From Gammaproteobacteria bacterium (GTDB lineage: Bacteria; Pseudomonadota; Gammaproteobacteria; SZUA-229): 64,000 bases of DNA. A program made the translations under genes and the position numbers. The number at the start of each line of letters is the position of its first letter. Within the stretch, counting starts at the first letter, position 1. The stretch lies in contig JAOULX010000001.1 of NCBI GenBank assembly GCA_029881795.1, positions 1 to 64,000 of the forward strand, given 5' to 3'. The notes beneath the pieces are model-generated. The model saw nothing but the letters and a program-made list of their open reading frames with translations. It was not told where the DNA came from and ran no database searches. This document shows, one piece after another, positions 57,348-64,000 of this stretch.

Positions 57348-58832
57348 TTATTCCTCGCGACTTACACGCAATACTTCTTCAAGTGAAGTACGGCCTTCAA
57401 GAATCAAACGCTGGCCATCTTGTTTCAGACTGCGGGAGGATTGTCGGGCATATTTTTCCATGGCCTGTTCGCCAGCGCCATCGTGTATCATCTGCCGCAG
57501 TGTTTCATCCAGTGTGATGACTTCATAAACACCACTGCGACCGACATAGCCGTTTTGGTTGCATTTATCACAACCCTCGGCTTTGTATATTTGAGGCGGC
57601 TTGTTGACATCCACCTGTAACCAGGTGCACTCTGTTTCGGTGGCCGGATGAGGCTGTTTGCAGTCGGGGCAGAGGTTGCGTACCAGTCGCTGTGCAATTA
57701 CGCCAATTAAGCTGGAGGATAATAAAAACGGTTCAATACCCATGTCACGCAATCGGGTGATTGAGCCAATGGCGCTGTTTGTATGCAGGGTAGAGAGCAC
57801 TAAGTGACCGGTTAAACTGGCCTGAACGGCAATTTGCGCGGTTTCCAGATCACGTATTTCACCGATCATCACCACATCGGGGTCCTGTCGCAAAATAGAG
57901 CGCAGACCTTTGGCAAAAGTCATGCTTACTTTACTGTTGACCTGAGTCTGGCCAATCCCATCGATGTAATATTCAATCGGGTCTTCAACCGTCATGATAT
58001 TTCTGGATTTATCATTGAGTTGGGTTAAGGCAGCATAAAGGCTGGTGGTTTTACCGGAACCGGTTGGCCCGGTCACCAGAATAATACCGTGCGGGCGTTT
58101 AATCAGTTCACTAACCTGGTCGCGACTTTGTTCGGACATGCCAAGGTGTTTTAATTGCAGGCGGCCGGCTGTTTTATCCAGCAGTCGCAGCACAACGCGT
58201 TCACCGTGGCCTGCCGGTAAGGTTGAGACCCGCACATCAACCGCGCGCCCGGCAACCTTTAATGAAATTCGACCGTCTTGTGGCAGGCGTTTTTCGGCGA
58301 TATCAAGTTTGGCCATGACCTTGATCCGAGAGATAACCAGCGGCGCAATATTTTTCGGTGGCTGCAAGATTTCCTGCAGTACGCCATCGACGCGAAACCT
58401 GACCCGCATCCTGTTTTCATAAGATTCGATGTGAATATCGGATGCGTTAACCTTGATTGACTCGGTTAGAATGGCATTGATCAGCCGAATAATCGGCGCG
58501 TCGTCTTCGGCTTCGAGCAAATCTTCCGGCTCAAGGCTATCAGCCAGCTGGCCAAGATCCAGCTCGTCACCAACACCTTCCATCATCGCCATGGCCTGAT
58601 CAGAATCCTGTTCATAGCGCTGGGTCAGTAGAACATCGAATTCCTGATCGCTGGTTTGACTGAGTTTGAGGGGTTTGCCGACCGCACGTTTTACTTCGGT
58701 TAACGATTGTGGCGAGGTATCGGCTTTGTAGATCACATCCGCGTGGTCATCACTGATCGCGGAAATCAAGACGCCGTGACGTTTCGCAAACGCATAGGAA
58801 ATAACAGGCAGCTGATGGCTGGGTTCGGTCAT
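57348..58832 (-). CDS. gspE: Type II secretion ATPase GspE
   Basis: A 494-residue hexameric ATPase. An N-terminal domain binds GspL. The nucleotide-binding domain has Walker A GPTGSGKTTSLYAAL (about residues 258-272), the Asp box and Walker B region (QDPDVVMIGEIRD). A C-terminal zinc site formed by CPDC and CDKC is also present (about residues 393-440). It powers pseudopilus assembly. It lies two bases upstream of gspF and three downstream of gspD. Confidence 0.96.
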   Translation of the reverse strand: MTEPSHQLPVISYAFAKRHGVLISAISDDHADVIYKADTSPQSLTEVKRAVGKPLKLSQTSDQEFDVLLTQRYEQDSDQAMAMMEGVGDELDLGQLADSLEPEDLLEAEDDAPIIRLINAILTESIKVNASDIHIESYENRMRVRFRVDGVLQEILQPPKNIAPLVISRIKVMAKLDIAEKRLPQDGRISLKVAGRAVDVRVSTLPAGHGERVVLRLLDKTAGRLQLKHLGMSEQSRDQVSELIKRPHGIILVTGPTGSGKTTSLYAALTQLNDKSRNIMTVEDPIEYYIDGIGQTQVNSKVSMTFAKGLRSILRQDPDVVMIGEIRDLETAQIAVQASLTGHLVLSTLHTNSAIGSITRLRDMGIEPFLLSSSLIGVIAQRLVRNLCPDCKQPHPATETECTWLQVDVNKPPQIYKAEGCDKCNQNGYVGRSGVYEVITLDETLRQMIHDGAGEQAMEKYARQSSRSLKQDGQRLILEGRTSLEEVLRVSREE

Positions 58833-58835
58833 CTG

Positions 58836-60869
58836 TTATTCTCCGACAGATGAGCTGTCATCTTGTGTCTTGCTATCTGGCTTGATGGGCTGCTCAGTCG
58901 GCGCTGGTGCGATAGCATTATCGTCAGTCATGACCTCGGCCTGTTTGTTGTTGGTTGGCGTTGCCAGCTCTTGCAGTAACGGGTTAGCGTTTTCGAGCAG
59001 ACCGAAGCCTTTATCTCTGGCCTGAATTTGCTGCGCGCGAATGTAATTGTATTTACGGTTGGTGACCAGACTGGACGATGCAATATCTCTGAGGATACTC
59101 GGGCGCATAAACACCATTAGGTTTTGTTTAACTTTGCTGCTGGTTTGTGACTGGAATAGGCGGCCTAATAGCGGGATATCGCCCAGTACCGGAACACTGT
59201 CAAAGTTATCAAGTACGCGATCCTGAACCAAGCCACCGAGTACCAGAATTTCTTCATTCTCAACCAGCACCGCAGTTTTGATGGTGCGCTTGTTGGTTAC
59301 CGGGCCGGCTTCTGTGGTTTCTGAGAGACTGGATACTTCCTGTTCCAGCTCCAGTCTGATGGTGTTGCCTTCGTTTATTTGTGGTTTGACCTTGAGAGTG
59401 ATACCAACGTCTTTACGTTCAATGGTCTGAAAAGGATTGGTTGGCGTTGAACTGCTACCGGTTGACGAATAAGAACCGGTTAAAACCGGGATCTCATCAC
59501 CGATCAGAATTTCGGCCGCTTCATTGTCCAGTGTCACAATGCTAGGAGTCGATAACACATTGGTGGCAGCGTTTGAGCCTAAAGCGGTCAGTAATAAACC
59601 AAAACGGTTGCCTGAAGCGGTCTCCGAGCCAACCCCGACGGTAAGGCCTTCACCAATTGCAGATGCAGCCGTCGCGCCGCCTGCCAGCAGGCCACCGATG
59701 CCGGCGAAATTACTGAGTAAGACAGGCGAATCCGGGTTATCCGAACCGCTGGTGTCATTGACCAGGCCGACACCGACACCTTCGGTCTGGCCATAAGAGA
59801 TTTCAGCAATAATGGATTCGATTAATACCTGCGCCCGGCGGATATCGAGTTGCCGGATAATGGATTTAATATTGCGCATTTCATCAGGAGACGCGGTGAC
59901 GATAATCGCGTTGGTGGCTTCGTCGTATTGAATATTGGTTTTTACAGCCACGCTGGATTTAGCCGCGCCTTTTTTAGTGCTGACTTTGCCAGCTGAATCT
60001 GAGCTTTTATCCAGACCGGTAAGAATTTTTACCAGATCTTCGGCTTTGGCATAATGCAAATAAATAACCAGTGTGTTGCCACCGTCTTCTAATGGCGTAT
60101 CCAGATGTGCAATGGTGGTGCGAATTCTAATTCGCTCGCTGCGATCACCGCTGATTAAGATGCTGTTGGTACGCTCATCAGCTGCAAATTTAATGTCGGC
60201 AGACGGGTCCTTGGGATTAGCTTTGGTTTGCAGTGCGTTAAGAATGCGCACCATTTCGGTAGCCGATGCGTTTTCCAGTTTAATGATTTCCAGTTCATTG
60301 TTATTGGCCTGATCGACTTCATTAATAATTTTTAATAAGCGATGAATATTTGCTGCATGGTCGGTGATAATCAGCGCATTGGTCGGGTTATAGGCGGCAA
60401 GGTGACCCTGTTGCGGGATTAAGGGTCTTAGAATAGGGACTAATTGCGCAGCTGGAACATGATTTAACTGAATGATCTGAGTCACCAGCTCATCACCTGT
60501 ACCCGGTGAGTCGTCGCTGGTAATTTTTAAGGCGCCTTGTTTTGCATTCACCTCAGGAACAATTTTTGTAATTGATCCGAGCTCAACGGCAGCAAAACCG
60601 TGTACCTGTAAGATGGATAAAAAGACCTGATAAACCTGCTTTTTATTCATTGATTTATTGGAAACGACGGTGACTTTGGCTTTAATGCGCGGATCGATAA
60701 CAAAGTTCTTACCGGTGAATTTCGACACTGTCGTAATCAGTGCGCGGATATCAGCATCCTGCAAATTGAGTGTGATTTTTTCAGCCGCGTGGGCTGATAA
60801 GCCGGTAAAGCTTAAGACCAGATAAAGCAGGATCTGTTTTGAATGGTGAGTTATCTGTTTAAACAACAT
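58836..60869 (-). CDS. gspD: Type II secretion outer-membrane secretin GspD
   Basis: A 677-residue secretin. A signal peptide (to about residue 28) is followed by N0 (KITLNLQDADIRALITTVS), N1-N3 repeats and the secretin core with the VPVLGDIPLLGRLFQS region (about residues 555-570). The C-terminal 60 residues are Ser/Pro/Thr-rich and could hold the S-domain for a pilotin. It forms the 15-subunit gate in the outer membrane. gspC is 37 bp upstream. Confidence 0.96.
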   Translation of the reverse strand: MLFKQITHHSKQILLYLVLSFTGLSAHAAEKITLNLQDADIRALITTVSKFTGKNFVIDPRIKAKVTVVSNKSMNKKQVYQVFLSILQVHGFAAVELGSITKIVPEVNAKQGALKITSDDSPGTGDELVTQIIQLNHVPAAQLVPILRPLIPQQGHLAAYNPTNALIITDHAANIHRLLKIINEVDQANNNELEIIKLENASATEMVRILNALQTKANPKDPSADIKFAADERTNSILISGDRSERIRIRTTIAHLDTPLEDGGNTLVIYLHYAKAEDLVKILTGLDKSSDSAGKVSTKKGAAKSSVAVKTNIQYDEATNAIIVTASPDEMRNIKSIIRQLDIRRAQVLIESIIAEISYGQTEGVGVGLVNDTSGSDNPDSPVLLSNFAGIGGLLAGGATAASAIGEGLTVGVGSETASGNRFGLLLTALGSNAATNVLSTPSIVTLDNEAAEILIGDEIPVLTGSYSSTGSSSTPTNPFQTIERKDVGITLKVKPQINEGNTIRLELEQEVSSLSETTEAGPVTNKRTIKTAVLVENEEILVLGGLVQDRVLDNFDSVPVLGDIPLLGRLFQSQTSSKVKQNLMVFMRPSILRDIASSSLVTNRKYNYIRAQQIQARDKGFGLLENANPLLQELATPTNNKQAEVMTDDNAIAPAPTEQPIKPDSKTQDDSSSVGE

Positions 60870-60906
60870 ATAAAGTCCTGTGATTCCATTTAAGGCTGAA
60901 AAAAGT

Positions 60907-61797
60907 TCAGCGAATACTAAATTGTAAAGGTGTTTCTGCGCCGTTACGCAAAACAGTCAGGTTGATATCGGTGGCGCTGCTGAGTTTCTTTAAGGCTGAA
61001 ATACCCTGAACCGGATCATTGAGCTGGATACCATTGATACTGGTAACGATATCGTTACGTTGCAGACCGAATTGCTCGAACAGTTCTTTGCCTTTTTTCT
61101 GTGGTCGTAAACGGTAACCCTGCAACTTGCCGTTTTTAGAAACCGGAACAGGAATGGCGTATTCGCCAAAAGAGGTCGGGTTTTTCAGAATGTCACGGCG
61201 AATATCCCCGAGCACCTGACCAGGGGCCTGATTTAAATTCAGCCCGGATGAGTCGGTTTGAGTGCTTTCGATATCACCGACACTTTCTTCAGGCAGCTTC
61301 AGCGTCTCCAGTTTTCCGTTGCGCATTAAAATTACCCGGGTCGGGTAAATTTCTTCAATCGTGGCATTGCCCGGCACGCTATCACCGATTCCATAAGACA
61401 ACTCTTGGGCATTTTTACCGGCCGAGATAATAGCCGTCGCCAGTTTCATAGGTTGGGTTGCCAAAACACCGCGTAACAGCAAGTTTAAGGTAGTCTCTGG
61501 GGCGTCTTTAGTGGCGTGTTTATTTAGCGGGGCGTCAGCCTGACCAAATAAATGGGCATTATTGAGCTGAATCAGTTTTTTCTGAAACTGGTTGTTATTA
61601 TTTTTTGCAGGCTGTTTACCAGACGTGTTTTTTTTAGCGGTTTGAATGCTCGCAGCCGGCTCAAGTAATTGCCAGGTTATTTCTGCCAGTGTGTAACAGG
61701 CTATAAACAACAGAAGAATACTCAGTACCGGGGGTGAGAAATGCTGAAGTAATTTCAGTGATTCATTGGATTGGAAAGTGAAAGCCGGTAATTTCAT
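60907..61797 (-). CDS. gspC: Type II secretion protein GspC, with PDZ domain
   Basis: A 296-residue bitopic protein. It has one transmembrane helix (about residues 27-45), a periplasmic homology region that contacts GspD (about 85-175), and a C-terminal PDZ domain (about 205-296, with DIVTSINGIQLNDP). It links the inner platform to the secretin. First gene of the gspC-D-E-F operon, divergent from sucA. Confidence 0.92.
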   Translation of the reverse strand: MKLPAFTFQSNESLKLLQHFSPPVLSILLLFIACYTLAEITWQLLEPAASIQTAKKNTSGKQPAKNNNNQFQKKLIQLNNAHLFGQADAPLNKHATKDAPETTLNLLLRGVLATQPMKLATAIISAGKNAQELSYGIGDSVPGNATIEEIYPTRVILMRNGKLETLKLPEESVGDIESTQTDSSGLNLNQAPGQVLGDIRRDILKNPTSFGEYAIPVPVSKNGKLQGYRLRPQKKGKELFEQFGLQRNDIVTSINGIQLNDPVQGISALKKLSSATDINLTVLRNGAETPLQFSIR

Positions 61798-62119
61798 TAG
61801 CAGTATCAGTTCGTGAGACGGAATAATTAAGTAATTTCTAGGCTTCTTTTTGTAAAAAGCACTTCGGTAATAATATTTAACGTTTTATATCTGGAAAAGG
61901 TTTAATCAATACCAGATTGGGTAATGAAAGTTACGTTTTGCAGCTGATGATACTCTGATGCGGTGTGATATATAAGTGTAGAAATAGTGATTTTTATTGT
62001 TTTACTCAGTAATAGTTTAAAAATAGGATTTTTAGCTTCTAATAATGAGCGGAATGGCTGGCAGATTGAGGTTCTGACGCCTACAATCAGTGATATCGGT
62101 TCAATAATAAGTACAGGCA
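61798..62119. other. 322-bp divergent intergenic region between gspC and sucA
   Basis: AT-rich DNA with no convincing gene. Promoters for gspC and sucA should lie here. No unambiguous -35/-10 pair is assigned. Confidence 0.5.
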
Positions 62120-64000
62120 ATGTCCAGGGATAAAATCATCAATAATATGCTACAGAAATGGCAGTCGTCATTTCTCGATGCGGGCAGTGCCGCCTGGGTT
62201 GAAGGTGTCTATGAAGACTACCTGCGTGACCCGAATGCCGTTGACAGTAAATGGCGTGAATTTTTTGATACCTTGCCTGCAGTAAATGCTCAGCATCAGT
62301 CAGATATCCCGCATTCCGAGATCAGACAATCCTTTATTGAGTTGGCTCGACAAAGCAGTCATGCCAAAAGCAGCCAGCAAAATCAAGTTAGCCTGGAGTA
62401 CGAGCGCAAACAAGTGCGGGTATTGCAGCTGATTAATGCCTATCGTTTCAGAGGTCATCAGTGGGCGGCATTAAATCCGCTAAGGCCACCGCAAAGAACG
62501 GATATTGCAGAACTGGATCTGCAGCATCACCAGCTGACAGCAGCTGATATGGAGATTGAGTTTGAGACCGGTTCATTAGTAGGTGTCGATAACGCCAGTT
62601 TAAAAACCATTCTGGATATTCTGCAACGGACCTATTGTGGCTCGATTGGTGCGGAATATATGCACAGCATGGAAACCGAAGAAAAAAGATGGATCCAGCA
62701 GCGTCTGGAAAGCGTCTGTAGTACTCCGGCCTTCAGTCAGGAAGAACGGGTCAGGCTGTATCAGCGGCTGAGTGCAGCTGAAGGTCTGGAAAAATACCTG
62801 CACACCAAATATGTCGGGCAAAAACGTTTTTCACTTGAAGGCGGTGAAAGCCTGATACCGTTACTCGATACATTAATAGACAGAGCCGGTGTTCACGGGG
62901 TTTCGGAAATGGTGATCGGCATGGCCCACCGTGGCCGTCTTAATGTGCTGGTTAATATCATGGGTAAGACGCCGGCAGAATTGTTTCAGGAGTTTGAAGG
63001 CAAAAAATCTCATGGCGACAGTTCAGGTGACGTTAAATACCACCAGGGTTTTTCTTCCGATGTAGAAACATCCGGCGGCAGTATGCATCTGGCGCTGGCA
63101 TTTAATCCTTCGCATTTAGAAATCGTAGCACCGGTGGTCGAAGGTGCGGTACGGGCGCGTCAGGAGCGCAATAATGATCTGAGCGGGAATAAAATCATCC
63201 CGATACAAATCCACGGTGATGCGGCATTTTCAGGTCAGGGTGTGGTGATGGAGACGCTGCAAATGTCGCAGTCTCGGGGTTACTCGACCAAAGGCACAGT
63301 GCATATCATCATTAACAATCAGATTGGTTTTACTACCAGTAATTTACAGGATGCCCGTTCCACCCATTACTGCACCGATATTGCAAAAATGGTCAATGCA
63401 CCGATTTTCCACGTTAATGGTGATGACCCGGAAGCGGTGTTGCTGGTGACGCAGATTGCATTAGATTACCGCATGACATTTAACAAAGATGTGGTGATCG
63501 ATATGATGTGCTATCGCCGGCATGGTCACAATGAAGCTGATGAGCCGGCGGCAACACAACCGGTGATGTATAAGACCATACGCAAACTTGAAACCACACC
63601 GGCCTTATATGTTAAAAAGCTGATTGCCGAGGGTGTGCTGACAGCAGACGCTGCCGAGAAAATTGTTCATGCCTACCGCGATGACCTCGATGCTGGTTTT
63701 TGCGTTGTGCCTAATATGCTCGATAACACCTCGCATTCCTATTTTCACGGTGTTGAATGGGATTCGTTTGATAAAACCTTCAGCCGCACATACTTCCAGA
63801 CCAATATTTCTGCACAAACGATACGTCAATTGGCAGAAAACATGGACCAGTTGCCCGAGCAGTTTGAACTGCATTCGCGGGTTGCCAAAATAAAAGCAGA
63901 CCGGCTGAAAATGAGCGTTGGTGGAAAACCGATAGACTGGGGTTTTGCTGAAATCATGGCGTATGCATCGCTGGTGAATGAAGGTTATAACGTGCGACTG
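62120..64000 (+). CDS. sucA: 2-oxoglutarate dehydrogenase E1 component, N-terminal 627 codons
   Basis: The frame opens at ATG 62120 and is still open at the window edge (627 codons, of about 930-950 expected). The start matches SucA (a WVEGVYEDYLRDP helix near residue 30), and the thiamine-diphosphate domain is present: MAHRGRLNVLVNIMGK, HLALAFNPSHLEIVAPVVEG, then HGDAAFSGQGVVMETLQMS, with Asp and Asn that bind Mg-ThDP. It decarboxylates 2-oxoglutarate in the TCA cycle with SucB and Lpd. Obligate autotrophs often lack this step, so its presence hints at a functional oxidative cycle. AGG lies close (two bases) before the ATG; an in-frame ATG at 62147 is an alternative. Confidence 0.95.
   Translation, partial: MSRDKIINNMLQKWQSSFLDAGSAAWVEGVYEDYLRDPNAVDSKWREFFDTLPAVNAQHQSDIPHSEIRQSFIELARQSSHAKSSQQNQVSLEYERKQVRVLQLINAYRFRGHQWAALNPLRPPQRTDIAELDLQHHQLTAADMEIEFETGSLVGVDNASLKTILDILQRTYCGSIGAEYMHSMETEEKRWIQQRLESVCSTPAFSQEERVRLYQRLSAAEGLEKYLHTKYVGQKRFSLEGGESLIPLLDTLIDRAGVHGVSEMVIGMAHRGRLNVLVNIMGKTPAELFQEFEGKKSHGDSSGDVKYHQGFSSDVETSGGSMHLALAFNPSHLEIVAPVVEGAVRARQERNNDLSGNKIIPIQIHGDAAFSGQGVVMETLQMSQSRGYSTKGTVHIIINNQIGFTTSNLQDARSTHYCTDIAKMVNAPIFHVNGDDPEAVLLVTQIALDYRMTFNKDVVIDMMCYRRHGHNEADEPAATQPVMYKTIRKLETTPALYVKKLIAEGVLTADAAEKIVHAYRDDLDAGFCVVPNMLDNTSHSYFHGVEWDSFDKTFSRTYFQTNISAQTIRQLAENMDQLPEQFELHSRVAKIKADRLKMSVGGKPIDWGFAEIMAYASLVNEGYNVRL

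Overview
The window reads as one chromosomal segment of a free-living gammaproteobacterium that fixes CO2, probably a marine or salt-adapted chemolithoautotroph. Three things point there: a proteobacterial-type phosphoribulokinase, two BicA-like SulP transporters with a NhaD Na+/H+ antiporter nearby, and gene orders typical of Gammaproteobacteria (from memory of Pseudomonas). Those orders are thiS-thiG-trmB, glyQ-glyS, thiO followed by a minor-pilin cluster, then ispH-fkpB-lspA-ileS-ribF-murJ-rpsT and proB-obgE-rpmA-rplU-ispB. No rRNA, tRNA or CRISPR array was recognised.

Layout. 0-0.13 kb: the 3' end of an IS256-family insertion sequence. 0.4-1.7 kb: a TusA-like sulfur carrier translationally coupled to an MnmA-like PP-loop ATPase. 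1.9-10.7 kb: ion and carbon transport, with a SulP transporter carrying a cysteine-rich tail, an SLC13-type permease, NhaD, a type II NADH dehydrogenase and a BicA-like transporter. 10.7-17.5 kb: a hypothetical gene, glyQS, gmhB, plsC, an aldo/keto reductase and a MerR-HTH/receiver fusion. 17.5-20.3 kb: phosphoribulokinase and a second BicA-like transporter. 20.4-24.0 kb: trmB, thiG, thiS (with an unusual C-terminal tail), a hypothetical gene and divergent thiO. 24.2-31.3 kb: the fimT-pilV-pilW-pilX-(small Cys protein)-pilY1-pilE cluster. 31.3-39.2 kb: ispH, fkpB, lspA, ileS, ribF, murJ and divergent rpsT.

39.3-48.7 kb looks like an accessory block inserted between rpsT and proB. It holds an Mqo-like flavoprotein, a yegD-type Hsp70 pseudogene, three copies of a hairpin-rich dispersed repeat, a 152-bp MITE-like element abutting a methyltransferase fragment, REP-like palindromes, an AT-rich lipoprotein gene, an EamA exporter, a YhiN-type flavoprotein, and an exported rhodanese followed by a membrane diguanylate cyclase. 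48.7-52.8 kb: proB, obgE, rpmA, rplU and ispB. 52.8-56.1 kb: an amino-acid permease, an HTH/receiver regulator and a second exported rhodanese. 56.1-61.8 kb: type II secretion genes gspC-D-E-F. 62.1 kb to the end: the start of sucA.

How the genes may work together (inference). NhaD could maintain the sodium gradient that BicA-type transporters use to import bicarbonate for the Calvin cycle, whose phosphoribulokinase is encoded beside the second transporter. ThiO, ThiS and ThiG together supply the thiazole half of thiamine. The pilin cluster builds the initiating tip complex of a type IV pilus, and GspC-F form part of a type II secretion machine whose pseudopilin genes must lie elsewhere. No complete novel defence or mobile system was found. 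The least explained material is the repeat-rich island at 40.7-44.4 kb, the ThiS tail, the rhodanese/diguanylate-cyclase pair and the overlapping hairpins in front of nhaD.
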